Under the pieces are notes generated by a model. The model did no database searches. It was given only the letters and a program-made list of their open reading frames with translations, and was not told the origin of the DNA. From the NCBI GenBank assembly GCA_023667185.1, contig JAMPAP010000002.1:289096-353095 (forward strand): a DNA stretch of 64,000 nt. Direction: 5' to 3'. This stretch comes from Lachnoclostridium sp. (GTDB lineage Bacteria > Bacteroidota > Bacteroidia > Bacteroidales > Muribaculaceae). Below are positions 23,389-33,165 of this stretch, in pieces (the first letter of the stretch is position 1; every line of letters begins with the position of its first letter). A program made the position numbers and the translations under genes.

Positions 23389-24774
23389 ATGAAAAACCTT
23401 CTGAATCTGATACTCGTGGTTGCGATGACACTTGCGACCTCGGGCGTGGCTCAGGCTGAACGCTATGTACTTTCTGACACCAAGTATGACTGGAGCGGCC
23501 TTGCCAACTCCATTACTTCGGCCTCGAAATCCGACTATGAAAAAGCTCACGACATCTACACTTGGCTGACCAACAATATCGCTTACGACGTTACTTACTC
23601 CATACATTACGCTGACCAGACCTATGAAAACAAGCGCGGCGTCTGTCAAGGCTACTGCGAGCTGTTTGCCCGCCTTGGCGAGGCCGTAGGTCTCCGCAGC
23701 GAGGTGGTCTGTGGCAAGTCAAAGGATCGCGATGGCAAGATTGGCGACATCGGCCACGCATGGCTGTTTGTCTATACCAACGGCAATTCCGGCATCTTCG
23801 TCGACCCGACATGGGGCGCCGGGGCAGTCACTGACGGCCGTTTTGAGAAAAGCCCTAATGAAGACTGGTTTCACGTCGACCCGGCATGGATGATCTTCTC
23901 CCATTATCCTGACGATGAAATGTTTCAGCTTCTTGAATCAAAGATTGACTACTCTACATTCACCCGCCTGCCCTCTTTCCGTCCCGAACTGGCAAAAATG
24001 GGCTATAAGGCCGATGAATTCCTATCAAAATCCCTGAGCGGCAAAGCCCCGGAAATACCGGAGTTTTACTCAAGTGTATATAACGAGCACGCTCGCGCCA
24101 TCAAGGTTCCTCAGGATGCTGTGCTGCATATCGGTACGGAATATGAATTTTACGCCGTGCCAAACGGCAGTAGCCGGTTTGCTATAATCAACGAGGGTCG
24201 CTTCGAGGAGGACTGGCTTCCGGCAGGCGACTATAAAGGCGTAAGATTCATGCCGTCAAAGCCGGGCACATTAAGATTAAGCGCAAAAAGCTCCGGAGAT
24301 TCATGGTACACAATTGCCGAATATAAAGTGGCCGCCCCCACAGCTGCCGAGACAGCCCGTTTGGAAGAGAAATATCCGTATCTCTCGAAATGTTTTGAGG
24401 ATATGGCGGATTGCAACCTCCACAACTATAAGGCGCTTGGCGTAGATGGCACCCGTGTGCTCAAGGCAATAAAATCCGAAAATATCAAAAGACTTCCTAC
24501 TCTCTACGAGACCATGGGATGCCGCCCGGTGGATGTGCCTTGGAACGGGCAGCTGACCGCAGGCAAGTCATATCGTTTCGTATTATATCCCGGAAGTGCC
24601 CAGAAGTTTGCCGTGGTAAACGATGGCAACTGGATGACCGATTGGACTGTAGACCCCACAACAGGCAATATTATAATGACGATCGAAGCAGCCACCCCCG
24701 GCGACCTGAATGTATATGCCACCGGGGAGACCGAAGATAATTATCACGGTGTGCTCAAATATACCGTAAAGTAA
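23389..24774 (+). CDS. Exported transglutaminase-like domain protein
   Basis: 461 residues with a signal peptide (MKNLLNLILVVAMTLATSGVAQA). Residues about 45-150 form a transglutaminase core: EKAHDIYTWLTNNIAYD, catalytic Cys in KRGVCQGYCELFARL, His in DIGHAWLFV and Asp in FVDPTWGAG, so the Cys-His-Asp triad is intact. Such domains in bacteria usually act as proteases or amidases on peptides or wall material. Two later beta-rich modules (about 235-310 and 385-461) resemble each other around FAIINEGRFEEDWLPAGD and FAVVNDGNWMTDWTVDP. The stop directly abuts the ATG of the dipeptide epimerase, so the two are translationally coupled and probably share a murein-peptide role. Confidence 0.85.
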   Translation: MKNLLNLILVVAMTLATSGVAQAERYVLSDTKYDWSGLANSITSASKSDYEKAHDIYTWLTNNIAYDVTYSIHYADQTYENKRGVCQGYCELFARLGEAVGLRSEVVCGKSKDRDGKIGDIGHAWLFVYTNGNSGIFVDPTWGAGAVTDGRFEKSPNEDWFHVDPAWMIFSHYPDDEMFQLLESKIDYSTFTRLPSFRPELAKMGYKADEFLSKSLSGKAPEIPEFYSSVYNEHARAIKVPQDAVLHIGTEYEFYAVPNGSSRFAIINEGRFEEDWLPAGDYKGVRFMPSKPGTLRLSAKSSGDSWYTIAEYKVAAPTAAETARLEEKYPYLSKCFEDMADCNLHNYKALGVDGTRVLKAIKSENIKRLPTLYETMGCRPVDVPWNGQLTAGKSYRFVLYPGSAQKFAVVNDGNWMTDWTVDPTTGNIIMTIEAATPGDLNVYATGETEDNYHGVLKYTVK

Positions 24775-25866
24775 ATGCGCAGATTAGCAGCCATATTTTT
24801 CCTGATGATAACGCTCATGGCTCGTGCTGAGGTGAAAACGGCCGGAGGAGTGGAATTCTCGTTCTATCCCTACGAGTTGAAGCTCAACCATTCGTTTAAC
24901 CTCGCGGCCATGTCGCGCACCACCACGCCCGATGTTCAGGTAGCCATCACCATCGACAGCGTCACCGGCTACGGCGAGGCCTCGATGCCCCCTTACCTCG
25001 GCGAATCAGTGGAATCAGTCATGACATTCCTGCAGAAGATTGACCCGCAGCGTCTTGCCGATCCTTTTGCGCTTGAAGCCATCCATAGCTACCTTGACTC
25101 GCTCGCTCCCGGCAACCATGCAGCGAAGGCCGCTGTCGACATCGCCCTCCACGATCTCTCAGGCAAGTTGATGGGCCGTCCCTGGTATGCCATCTATGGC
25201 CTTGACCCTGAGCTTGCCCCCTGCACCTCATTCACTATCACCAATGATACTCCCGAGGTACTGGCGCAGAAGATGGCCGAGGCGGAGCCTTACAAGATAT
25301 GGAAGGTAAAGATGGGCGTCCCGGGCGACCGCGAGCTTATAGAGACCATCCGCCGCCATACTGACCGCCCGCTCTGCGTCGATGTCAACCAGGGCTGGCA
25401 CTCGCCGCAGGAGGCTCTCGAGAATATACTGTGGCTCGCTGACCGCAACGTAATTTTCGTAGAGCAGCCCCTTGATAAGAACGATATCGAAGGGCACGCC
25501 TGGCTGAAGGAGCACTCTCCGCTCCCGATAATCGCCGATGAGGCCGTGCAGACTTCGACCGATATACCGGCTCTGGCTCGCGCCTACGATGGCATCAACA
25601 TTAAACTAATGAAATGCGGAGGCCTCACCGATGCTTACAAAATGGCTGTAATAGCCCGCGGCCTTGGCTTGAAAGTGATGATCGGGTGCATGACCGAAAC
25701 TTCATGCGCCGTATCGGCAGCAGCCCAGCTCGCGCCGCTGGCCGACTGGGTGGATCTTGACGGTAACCTCCTGATTGCTAATGATATTTTTAATGGAATA
25801 ACTATCAATGACGGCAAAGTGACTCTCTCGTCAGAGGCCGGCATTGGCATAAAACTAAAGCAATGA
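24775..25866 (+). CDS. L-Ala-D/L-Glu (dipeptide) epimerase, apparently exported
   Basis: Enolase-superfamily enzyme of the muconate-lactonizing subgroup; family members epimerise L-Ala-D-Glu from murein to L-Ala-L-Glu. 363 residues. The catalytic set is visible: WKVKMG (KxK base), metal ligands in CVDVNQGW, FVEQPL and IADEAV, and the opposite lysine in INIKLMKCGG; near the end WVDLDGN matches the substrate-site aspartate motif. Unusually, the protein opens with MRRLAAIFFLMITLMARAE, which reads as a cleavable signal peptide. It is coupled to the transglutaminase gene before it and overlaps the DUF3843 gene after it by four bases. Confidence 0.88.
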   Translation: MRRLAAIFFLMITLMARAEVKTAGGVEFSFYPYELKLNHSFNLAAMSRTTTPDVQVAITIDSVTGYGEASMPPYLGESVESVMTFLQKIDPQRLADPFALEAIHSYLDSLAPGNHAAKAAVDIALHDLSGKLMGRPWYAIYGLDPELAPCTSFTITNDTPEVLAQKMAEAEPYKIWKVKMGVPGDRELIETIRRHTDRPLCVDVNQGWHSPQEALENILWLADRNVIFVEQPLDKNDIEGHAWLKEHSPLPIIADEAVQTSTDIPALARAYDGINIKLMKCGGLTDAYKMAVIARGLGLKVMIGCMTETSCAVSAAAQLAPLADWVDLDGNLLIANDIFNGITINDGKVTLSSEAGIGIKLKQ

Positions 25867-27548
25867 AAAAGAACGACAAAAATAACACTCCGGAACTCAC
25901 CCCCGAGGAGGTGGATAAGGCATTTGAAGATGCATTGAATCTCGTTAAAGCTAAAATGGACGATGATCCAGAAGGGTTTCTTGATATGATGAGATCCTAT
26001 ATGAAGAGGTATGTGCCACGCATCCCCGTAAGCGATTGGACAGAGACTCATCCGGGCAGGATGTCATGTGGTTCTGACCGATTTTATGCTAACCTTGCCT
26101 CCGACTTAAATGCCGAGTTTACAATCCTTAATCAAAACGGCTTAATGCCTGATGGTACACCTTACGCCGCAGCAATGAGTCTGGCAGCTTACCTTGAGGA
26201 TATCGTATCTGGCACGGGTGTCTGGCAAGCCGTCAGAAACATATATAAACGCACCTATGGCGCTCAGCTGCCATTCTACGAAGTTGACCCTGACGACTAT
26301 TTCGAGGATGATATCAACATTCAGGACGTCAAGCTGCTAATCTGGCAAGCTATAAGCCGATGCGGCGAAGTCAAGGGCTCAGTATATTCTCCCATAAGTC
26401 AGGCCGTTGACGTCATGTCAGAGATCGCATTTGACATCCTCGTTGACCGCTTTGACTCCGCCCCGTTAGCATCCAGAGCCTTTGAAACTATTAAAAAAAT
26501 CTTCCACAAAGGAGACTATTTCGAGGTACGTTCGCTCGGTCTGTGGCTAAGTATGTATAATCCCTTGACTGCATCGCCGTTTGGACGTGAGGACATTAAG
26601 AAAGAAGCCGCAAATCTCCTCGACACTTTGGAAGAAAAGTTCATAAACATTAATCCTGATATTTCCGATGCCATTTATTTTACCGAAGCTGATGACAGCT
26701 GGCTCGACTACGTATCGTTCCTCGGATGCTCTACAGCTACACTTCTGTCAGAGCTTGCCACAATACACGGCTTCACCACTCTATCCGAAAAGATCTTGGG
26801 TATAAAGAAATTACCCATGATGATGTACTCCATTGAAGAAGTGAGCGGCAAGACTGTAACCATCAAAGACCTCCTGAACCGGACACGCATCGTTGATAAA
26901 AATTCATTTGGCAAAGGCGCTCTCTGGAAAAAAGGCAATGGCATCGCAGCGGCATTGGTAAAATTTGGCGACACATATTCCATCAACGGATTATGCACTT
27001 TCCTTCCTGTACCCCCTGAAAAGAAAGGGGAAATAATGCTGACAGAAATTACCGAAGACCAGATTATGGCATTCAAGAAACTTATCAGTAAAAACCGTGG
27101 ACGCAAGCTCTACTATTGCAAAACTCTACGAGATTTATCGGACATTCTTGAGACGACAGGATGGCCCATGAAGCCTGATGACTTGGTAAAGCCTGATAAC
27201 CACACCAATTATCTGCTTGCTATAAGCGAAACTGACGGCCCTACGATTTTCCCCGGTGACTGCGCTATCTTCAACGACAAAGCCAATCCGTTCTTCGGTT
27301 CCATTCCCAAAGAAAGCCTTGGCGATGATCAGATGAGTTTCGTATTTAACGCAGTATTACCTGACGACCTTATTGACTATATAGTTGACCACAAATTACT
27401 CTCCAAAGCATGCATATTCACCTCCCAGGGCAAACGCGTAGGCCACCGCATTGTTCAGGACAATCTCCGTTTTCTGTTCCATTTCTACCGTTCGGCTGTC
27501 TACGACATCCCCGAGCAATTCCTCTCAAAAGAGAATAATGAAGATTGA
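25863..27548 (+). CDS. DUF3843 family protein
   Basis: 561 residues, cytoplasmic (no signal peptide). The N-terminal half fits DUF3843, a Bacteroidales family of unknown function: DRFYANLASDLN, AAYLEDIVSGTGVWQAVRNIYKRTYGAQLPFYEVDPDDYFEDDINIQDVKLLIWQ. The C-terminal part (about 320-540) has a separate module with GKGALWKKGNGIAAALVKFGDTYSINGLCTFLP and repeated Asp/Glu-rich turns, not recognised. The start codon overlaps the epimerase stop (ATGA), so it ends a three-gene coupled operon with exported murein-related enzymes, although its own role is unknown. Confidence 0.8.
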   Translation: MKKNDKNNTPELTPEEVDKAFEDALNLVKAKMDDDPEGFLDMMRSYMKRYVPRIPVSDWTETHPGRMSCGSDRFYANLASDLNAEFTILNQNGLMPDGTPYAAAMSLAAYLEDIVSGTGVWQAVRNIYKRTYGAQLPFYEVDPDDYFEDDINIQDVKLLIWQAISRCGEVKGSVYSPISQAVDVMSEIAFDILVDRFDSAPLASRAFETIKKIFHKGDYFEVRSLGLWLSMYNPLTASPFGREDIKKEAANLLDTLEEKFININPDISDAIYFTEADDSWLDYVSFLGCSTATLLSELATIHGFTTLSEKILGIKKLPMMMYSIEEVSGKTVTIKDLLNRTRIVDKNSFGKGALWKKGNGIAAALVKFGDTYSINGLCTFLPVPPEKKGEIMLTEITEDQIMAFKKLISKNRGRKLYYCKTLRDLSDILETTGWPMKPDDLVKPDNHTNYLLAISETDGPTIFPGDCAIFNDKANPFFGSIPKESLGDDQMSFVFNAVLPDDLIDYIVDHKLLSKACIFTSQGKRVGHRIVQDNLRFLFHFYRSAVYDIPEQFLSKENNED

Positions 27549-27602
27549 AGCAATGATCTCATGTTATTAAATGTGAACGAAATGCAAAATAGTATAAAAA
27601 TC

Positions 27603-27634
27603 TTTGCGTAGGTCAAAAAAATTTCGTTACTTTG
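27603..27634 (+). promoter_or_regulatory. Promoter for rpmB-rpmG-DUF4295
   Basis: TTTG (27603-27606), 20 bases, TTACTTTG (27627-27634), one base from TAnnTTTG. The leader to rpmB is about 130 bases and includes a possible 11-codon ORF (ATG at 27702) with no known role. Confidence 0.65.
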
Positions 27635-27770
27635 CACTTGCTTTTGTGGCTCATCATAAAAAGCAGTTGAGAATGATGCACTTGACAGCGATATGAGAGA
27701 CATGATGACCCCCGCGGAAGCGACAGAAAGTTTATAACAAAACAATCATAGAGATAAAAAACCAAAAGCC

Positions 27771-28028
27771 ATGTCAAGAGTTTGTCAAATCACAGGCAAA
27801 AAAGCTATTACGGGCAACAACGTTTCGCACTCAAAGCGTCGCACCAAACGCAGATTCAATGTGAACCTCTTCAACAAAAAATTCTTCTGGGTTGAAGAAA
27901 ATGCCTGGATCGTTCTTACCCTCTCAGCTGCAGGCCTCCGCACTATCAACAAGAAAGGTCTCGATGCCGCTATCAAAGAAGCCGCATCAAAAGGTTATCT
28001 AACTGAAATCAAATACTTAGACATTTAA
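27771..28028 (+). CDS. rpmB: 50S ribosomal protein L28
   Basis: bL28, 85 residues. [33 protein letters not shown] is the conserved N-terminus; [20 protein letters not shown] is the C-terminal block. First gene of a compact ribosomal operon with rpmG 7 bases downstream. Confidence 0.97.
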   Translation: MSRVCQITGKKAITGNNVSHSKRRTKRRFNVNLFNKKFFWVEENAWIVLTLSAAGLRTINKKGLDAAIKEAASKGYLTEIKYLDI

Positions 28029-28035
28029 TAAGAAG

Positions 28036-28224
28036 ATGGCAAAGAAAGCTAAAGGTAATCGCGTTCAGGTCATCCTCGAATGCACCGAACACAAGGCAAG
28101 CGGTATGCCCGGTACATCGCGTTACATCACCACCAAAAACCGCAAAAACACCACTGAGCGTCTGGAACTCAAAAAATACAACCCGATTCTCAAACGAGTA
28201 ACCGTACACAAAGAAATTAAATAA
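28036..28224 (+). CDS. rpmG: 50S ribosomal protein L33
   Basis: bL33, 62 residues. [50 protein letters not shown] fits the family. Only one Cys is present, so the zinc-binding Cys set of the C+ form is absent and this is a C- paralogue. It lies between rpmB and the DUF4295 gene. Confidence 0.97.
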   Translation: MAKKAKGNRVQVILECTEHKASGMPGTSRYITTKNRKNTTERLELKKYNPILKRVTVHKEIK

Positions 28225-28233
28225 TAACTCCAC

Positions 28234-28383
28234 ATGGCAAAGAAAACCGTAGCAACCCTGCAGAAAGGCGAAGGCCGCACCTACAGCAAAGTTATCAAGG
28301 TCGTTAAATCGGCCAAGACCGGTGCCTACACCTTCCAGGAACAAATGGTTCCTAACGATGCCGTCAAAGATATCCTCAAATAA
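28234..28383 (+). CDS. DUF4295 family small protein, candidate ribosomal protein
   Basis: 49 residues (MAKKTVATLQKGEGRTYSKV, then IKVVKSAKTGAYTFQEQ, ending AVKDILK). It starts 9 bases after rpmG and ends just before a strong terminator, completing the operon rpmB-rpmG-DUF4295. This small, basic protein is conserved with L28 and L33 across Bacteroidetes. I recall an extra large-subunit protein (named bL38) being described in Flavobacterium ribosomes and this gene may encode it, but that match is from memory. The gene itself is certain. Confidence 0.9.
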   Translation: MAKKTVATLQKGEGRTYSKVIKVVKSAKTGAYTFQEQMVPNDAVKDILK

Positions 28384-28449
28384 ATCTTTGAACATCATAA
28401 TCTGATTCCCATCCATCATGCCCTCGGGCATGGCCATAGTTTCATAGAA

Positions 28450-28487
28450 AATCACCTTGCTGAGCCCCAGCAAGGTGATTTCTTTTT
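28450..28487 (+). terminator. Terminator after rpmB-rpmG-DUF4295
   Basis: AATCACCTTGCT (28450-28461) pairs perfectly with AGCAAGGTGATT (28469-28480) around a 7-base loop, followed by TCTTTTTCT. Confidence 0.9.
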
Positions 28488-28502
28488 CTCATTTCGTCAA
28501 TT

Positions 28503-28531
28503 TGTCAATTTGACAATTTGACATTATGTCA
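28503..28531. repeat. Paired TGTCA/TGACA palindromes
   Basis: TGTCAATTTGACA (28503-28515) and TGACATTATGTCA (28519-28531) are two 13-base palindromes separated by 3 bases, preceded by a further GTCAATT. The same motif type recurs in three copies at 38819-38863. Non-coding. Confidence 0.7.
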
Positions 28532-28543
28532 ATAACAACAAAA

Positions 28544-28563
28544 GGGCAGTCTCACGACTACCC
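28544..28563 (-). terminator. Terminator for lysS-gpsA-pgi
   Basis: Minus strand GGGTAGTC and GACTGCCC form an 8-base stem (one T-G pair) with a 4-base loop, followed by TTTTGTTGTTATT, about 50 bases after the pgi stop codon. Confidence 0.75.
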
Positions 28564-28615
28564 TAATGCTTCAAATACACAATTATCTATAAAACAACTA
28601 TTAATTTGTCATTTC

Positions 28616-29956
28616 TTAGAGGCGTTCTTTGATAGCTTTTGTGGCTTCTTCGTAGCCGGGCTTTTCGAGGAGTGCAAACATATTGCGCTTGTAAGCCTCT
28701 ACACCGGGCTGGTTGAAGGGGTTAACACCGAGCATATAGCCGCTGATACCACAGGCTTTTTCAAAGAAGTAGATGAGCTGGCCGAGATATTTCTCCTCAA
28801 GTGCAGGAACCACGATGCGCATATTGGGCACACCGCCATCGATGTGAGCGATACGTGTACCGAGCTCAGCCATCTTGTTGACCTGATCGATGCGTTTGCC
28901 GGCAATATAGTTGAGGCCGTCGAGGTTAGCTTCGTCAGAGGGGATAGCTTTTTCGTGGCGAGGCTCTTCTACTGATATTACAGTCTCGAAGATGGTGCGT
29001 TCGCCGTCCTGAATCCACTGACCCATGGAGTGAAGGTCAGTAGAGAAGTCGACTGCAGCAGGGAATATACCCTTGTGGTCTTTACCTTCGCTCTCGCCGT
29101 AAAGCTGTTTCCACCATTCTCCGAAGTAGTGGAGTTTGGGGTTGTAGTTGACGAGGATTTCGATTTTCTTGCCGGCCTGATAGAGTGCGTTGCGGGCGAT
29201 GGCATAGTTGAGTGCTTCGTTTGAGTCATTGGCAGCGTTGGTGGCCTTTTCCATTTCGGCTGCACCGTCGATAAGGGCGCGGATGTCATATCCGGCTACA
29301 GCGATGGGGAGCAGACCTACGGGTGAGAGCACTGAGAAGCGACCGCCTACATTGTCAGCGATGACAAAAGTCTTGTAACCTTCCTCAGTAGCGAGGGAGC
29401 GGAGGGCGCCGCGTTTTGCGTCAGTGATGGCAACGATGCGTTTGCGGGCTTCGTCGACACCGAGCTGGCGCTCAAGTTGCTCTTTCAGGAGACGGAAAGC
29501 GATAGCGGGCTCAGTGGTTGTACCTGACTTGGAGATTACGATGATACCGAAGCGTTTATCCTTGAGGTAGTCCTGAAGTTCCCACATATAGTCTTCGCCG
29601 ATATTCTGGCCTGCGAAGAGAAGCTGGGGATTGCCGGCCACACCGGGACGAAGGGCTTCAAAGTTGCTTGAAAGAGCCTCAACCACGGCCTTAGCACCGA
29701 GGTATGAGCCGCCGATACCGATAGCGATCACGGTGTCGCAGTTTGCGCGAAGAGCGTCGGCGGTGGCTACTATGTCGTCGAGGAGAGCGTCAGTAGTTTC
29801 TGTGGGGAGGTTGACCCATCCGAGGAAGTCGTTACCTTCGCCGGTGGCGTTAAGAACCTTGTCGAGAGCATCAGCTCCGGCAGCTTCGAGTTTTTCAATA
29901 GCGGGAGCGCCGAGCGTAGCTTGTACGTTTTCGATGTCAACACTGATTTGTTTCAT
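28616..29956 (-). CDS. pgi: Glucose-6-phosphate isomerase
   Basis: Interconverts glucose-6-phosphate and fructose-6-phosphate. 446 residues, the shorter bacterial form. [20 protein letters not shown] and [20 protein letters not shown] are the sugar-phosphate binding motifs; [31 protein letters not shown] and [19 protein letters not shown] follow. Last gene of the minus-strand operon lysS-gpsA-pgi, 41 bases after gpsA. Confidence 0.96.
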   Translation of the reverse strand: MKQISVDIENVQATLGAPAIEKLEAAGADALDKVLNATGEGNDFLGWVNLPTETTDALLDDIVATADALRANCDTVIAIGIGGSYLGAKAVVEALSSNFEALRPGVAGNPQLLFAGQNIGEDYMWELQDYLKDKRFGIIVISKSGTTTEPAIAFRLLKEQLERQLGVDEARKRIVAITDAKRGALRSLATEEGYKTFVIADNVGGRFSVLSPVGLLPIAVAGYDIRALIDGAAEMEKATNAANDSNEALNYAIARNALYQAGKKIEILVNYNPKLHYFGEWWKQLYGESEGKDHKGIFPAAVDFSTDLHSMGQWIQDGERTIFETVISVEEPRHEKAIPSDEANLDGLNYIAGKRIDQVNKMAELGTRIAHIDGGVPNMRIVVPALEEKYLGQLIYFFEKACGISGYMLGVNPFNQPGVEAYKRNMFALLEKPGYEEATKAIKERL

Positions 29957-29997
29957 GTCATTAAATTTTTCGAGGTATATAAATTAATGTTTGTTTA

Positions 29998-30993
29998 TCA
30001 GATAAATGTGGCTCCGAGAGCACGGATAGCTTTTTCGGCCTTTGCTTTATGGTAGAGGATGGCATATACAGCCTCGAGGATAGGCATATCCACTCCGTAG
30101 CGGGCATTGATCTCGTGCATGCACCGGGTGCCGTAGTACCCTTCGGCAGTCTGCTCCATCTCCATTCGGGCGGTGGATACGGAGTAGCCTTTACCGATGA
30201 TTGAACCGAAGTTATGGTTGCGCGAGAAGCGTGAATAAGCCGTAACGAGGAGATCGCCGAGGTAGACGGAGTCGCAGATGCATCGCGGGCGCGGGCAGGC
30301 GATGTCGACAAAGCGTTCGATTTCACGAATGGCGTTTGACACGAGCATAGCCAGCAAGTTATCGCCCCCCTTCATGCCGTGGACAATACCGGCGGCTATG
30401 GAGTAGACATTTTTCAGCACGGCGGCATATTCTATACCCTCTACATCTGATGATACGATGGTGCGGGTGTTGGGACCGGTGAGGAGCTTGCAGAACCCTT
30501 CAGCATTATCGGTATTGTGGCATCCTACAGTGAGGAAGCTCGGACGGCCGAGAGCCACCTCCTCAGCGTGGCAGGGGCCGGAGACCACCAGCACGTTATC
30601 AGGCTTGACGTTGAAGCGCTCGATCATGAAGTCAGAGATAATCATGTTGTCATCAGGCACAATACCTTTTACGGCTGAGATGACTATCTTGTCAGAGATG
30701 TCGACGTTGATCTTGTCAATATGGCTTTTAAAGTATGGCGAGGGCATCACCAGAAGGAGAGCTTCGGCGTTGCTGCACACATAGTTGATATCGCTTGAGA
30801 ACTCGATGCGGCTGATGTCAAACTCCACGTCGGTCAGATATGTAGGGTTGTGACCGAAGCGTTTGAAGTCGGCGATGCGGTCATCGCGTCGCATATACCA
30901 CATTATGTTTTCGCAATTACACAGCAGCAGTTTGGCAAGAGCTGTAGCCCAGCTTCCGCCGCCCATAACTGCTATTTTACGAGGAAAACCCAT
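29998..30993 (-). CDS. gpsA: Glycerol-3-phosphate dehydrogenase [NAD(P)+]
   Basis: Reduces dihydroxyacetone phosphate to sn-glycerol-3-phosphate for phospholipid synthesis. 331 residues. The Rossmann site is KIAVMGGGSWATALAKLL, a GxGxxA-type loop; ISAVKGI, VLVVSGPCHAEEVALGRPS and AAVLKNVYSIAAGIVHGMKGGDN are family blocks with the catalytic lysine in the latter. Second gene of the lysS-gpsA-pgi operon, 36 bases after lysS. Confidence 0.95.
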   Translation of the reverse strand: MGFPRKIAVMGGGSWATALAKLLLCNCENIMWYMRRDDRIADFKRFGHNPTYLTDVEFDISRIEFSSDINYVCSNAEALLLVMPSPYFKSHIDKINVDISDKIVISAVKGIVPDDNMIISDFMIERFNVKPDNVLVVSGPCHAEEVALGRPSFLTVGCHNTDNAEGFCKLLTGPNTRTIVSSDVEGIEYAAVLKNVYSIAAGIVHGMKGGDNLLAMLVSNAIREIERFVDIACPRPRCICDSVYLGDLLVTAYSRFSRNHNFGSIIGKGYSVSTARMEMEQTAEGYYGTRCMHEINARYGVDMPILEAVYAILYHKAKAEKAIRALGATFI

Positions 30994-31029
30994 GGAGGAT
31001 GATTATAATTGTCAGATTTAAAAGTGAGA

Positions 31030-32775
31030 TTATTCAGCGGGCTGGGCCTTGGCAGTTTCCACCCATGCAGCGATGGTATCCTGTGAGGGATTTTTCAGCT
31101 CGAGCTTGAATTTCTTATTTATACCGCAGAGATCCTGGAACAGCTTGCCGGGTGAGGTCACGGACGCGAGCTGCTCTACGGTATTGATACCGGCCTTGTA
31201 GAGGGGAGCCACCCACTGCTCGTCGACGCCGAGAGCGGTGAACGCCTCGGGCTTGTCACGGCGCACAGTCTTCTCAGGGCGCATCTGGGGGAAGAAGAGC
31301 ACCTCCTGAATAGTTGTCTGGCCGGTCATAAGCATCACGAGGCGGTCCATACCGATACCCATTCCTGACGTGGGAGGCATACCATATTCGAGAGCACGGA
31401 TGAAATCATGGTCGATAATCATGGCCTCGTCGTCGCCCTTCTCGCCCAGGCGCATCTGCTCTACGAAGCGCTCATACTGGTCGATGGGGTCGTTAAGCTC
31501 AGAGTAAGCGTTGGCGAGCTCCTTGCCATTAACCATCAGCTCAAAGCGCTCGGTGAGCTCGGGGTTATTGCGATGGCGCTTGGTCAGCGGTGACATTTCG
31601 ATGGGGTAATCAATGATGAAGGTAGGCTGGATATACAGGCTCTCACACTTCTCGCCGAAAATTTCGTCGATAAGCTTGCCCTTACCCATAGAGTCGTCAA
31701 CTTCGATACCCATATCGCGTGCTGCCCTGCGGAGCTCCTCTTCAGTCTTGCCGTTGATGTCAAAGCCGGTATGCTCGAGGATGGCGTCGCGCATGGTGAT
31801 ACGCTTGTAAGGCGCTTTGAAGTCGATTACATTGTCGCCCACCTTAACCTGTGTAGTGCCGTTGACGTCGAGACATATCTTCTCGAGCATCTTCTCAGTG
31901 AAATCCATCATCCAGTTGTAATCCTTATAGGAAACGTAGATTTCCATGCAAGTAAACTCCGGATTATGTGTGCGGTCCATACCCTCATTGCGGAAGTTTT
32001 TCGAGAACTCATATACGCCCTCAAAACCGCCTACAATCAGGCGCTTAAGGTAAAGCTCGTCGGCAATACGGAGATACAGAGGGATGTCGAGCGCATTATG
32101 ATGGGTGATAAACGGGCGGGCGGATGCTCCACCGGGAATCGACTGAAGGATAGGCGTCTCCACCTCCATATAACCTGCACCGTTGAAGTATTCGCGCATC
32201 GAATTATAGACCTTGTTGCGCTTGATGAAGATCTCCTTTACGCCATCATTTACCACGAGGTCGACGTAGCGGCGGCGGTAGCGGAGCTCGGGGTCGTCAA
32301 AAGCATCGTAAGTCACGCCATCCTTCACCTTGACGATGGGGAGAGGGCGGAGCGATTTTGACAGCACGGTCAATGACTCAGCATGGATGGTGATCTCACC
32401 CATCTGGGTGCGGAACACGTAACCTGTGATACCTACAAAGTCACCTATATCAAGCAGTTTCTTGAATACAATATTATACAAGTCTTTATTTTCACCGGGG
32501 CAAAGGTCATCACGGCTGATATATACCTGAATGCGGCCGCGTGAATCCTGAAGCTCCATAAACGAAGCTTTACCCATGATGCGGCGGCTCATGATACGTC
32601 CGGCCACTGCCACCTCGCGGCGGGGAGCTTCGTCGTCAAATGTCGATACTATTTCGTCGCTATAGCCGGTCACCGGAAACTCGGCGGCGGGGTAGGGCTC
32701 GATGCCAAGGCGTCGCATCTCATCAAGGCTTCCGCGACGTACGATTTCTTGTTCACTTAGGTCAAGAATGTTCAT
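31030..32775 (-). CDS. lysS: Lysyl-tRNA synthetase (class II) with C-terminal extension
   Basis: Charges tRNA-Lys. 581 residues, about 75 longer than E. coli LysS. An OB-fold anticodon domain ([30 protein letters not shown]) precedes the class II core, with motif 2 [20 protein letters not shown] and motif 3 [20 protein letters not shown]. After about residue 505 an extra domain follows ([39 protein letters not shown] ...) that looks like a small helix-hairpin-helix fold; such a tail is seen in Bacteroidetes LysRS. First gene of the lysS-gpsA-pgi operon. Confidence 0.96.
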   Translation of the reverse strand: MNILDLSEQEIVRRGSLDEMRRLGIEPYPAAEFPVTGYSDEIVSTFDDEAPRREVAVAGRIMSRRIMGKASFMELQDSRGRIQVYISRDDLCPGENKDLYNIVFKKLLDIGDFVGITGYVFRTQMGEITIHAESLTVLSKSLRPLPIVKVKDGVTYDAFDDPELRYRRRYVDLVVNDGVKEIFIKRNKVYNSMREYFNGAGYMEVETPILQSIPGGASARPFITHHNALDIPLYLRIADELYLKRLIVGGFEGVYEFSKNFRNEGMDRTHNPEFTCMEIYVSYKDYNWMMDFTEKMLEKICLDVNGTTQVKVGDNVIDFKAPYKRITMRDAILEHTGFDINGKTEEELRRAARDMGIEVDDSMGKGKLIDEIFGEKCESLYIQPTFIIDYPIEMSPLTKRHRNNPELTERFELMVNGKELANAYSELNDPIDQYERFVEQMRLGEKGDDEAMIIDHDFIRALEYGMPPTSGMGIGMDRLVMLMTGQTTIQEVLFFPQMRPEKTVRRDKPEAFTALGVDEQWVAPLYKAGINTVEQLASVTSPGKLFQDLCGINKKFKLELKNPSQDTIAAWVETAKAQPAE

Positions 32776-32813
32776 ATTATTATATATGTGTTATCAAATG
32801 GATAATTCAAGTG

Positions 32814-32846
32814 CAAATTTAAATAATTCAAATGGAAAATATCAAA
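32814..32846 (-). promoter_or_regulatory. Promoter for lysS-gpsA-pgi
   Basis: Minus strand TTTG (32846-32843), 21 bases, TAAATTTG (32821-32814), 38 bases upstream of the lysS ATG. Confidence 0.65.
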
Positions 32847-33053
32847 TTAAAATTGTAAAACTATCTTAACATCTTTTTATAAATCACGTTCCGGCTGCCC
32901 AAAGCCCGAATCAGAAAAGAAAATCCCGCACAGCATTATTAGTATTCATTAACAGATTCCTTATAAAACACCGCTTATTTAACTAATATTAATATAATAC
33001 CCAATCTTATAACATTAATTATCATAAATAATGGAATTTTATATTAATAATAT

Positions 33054-33084
33054 TTTTGCAACTGAAAAAATAACATTACTTTTG
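33054..33084 (+). promoter_or_regulatory. Promoter for inositol-3-phosphate synthase
   Basis: TTTTG (33054-33058), 18 bases, TACTTTTG (33077-33084); leader of about 75 bases. An alternative -7 box, TATTTTTG, overlaps at 33051-33058. Confidence 0.5.
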
Positions 33085-33165
33085 GGGCGAATTTCCGTCT
33101 GTGACAAAGCGGAAACACAAAACTGCAAATATTAATAACTCATAAAAACTATTTAACCTTTCATC

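Larger units (their letters stand above)
32776..33165. other. AT-rich divergent intergenic region lysS/ino1
   Basis: 390 bases with no credible gene. It holds the minus-strand lysS promoter and, at the other end, the promoter of the inositol phosphate synthase gene. The centre is very AT-rich with repeated TTAAT/ATTAA stretches and could bind an AT-preferring regulator; no clear operator palindrome is seen. Confidence 0.6.

Noticed and set aside
28503-28531. CRISPR-like array from repeated TGTCA motifs
   Set aside because: Spacers are only 3 bases, units are palindromes of 13 bases and no cas genes are present.
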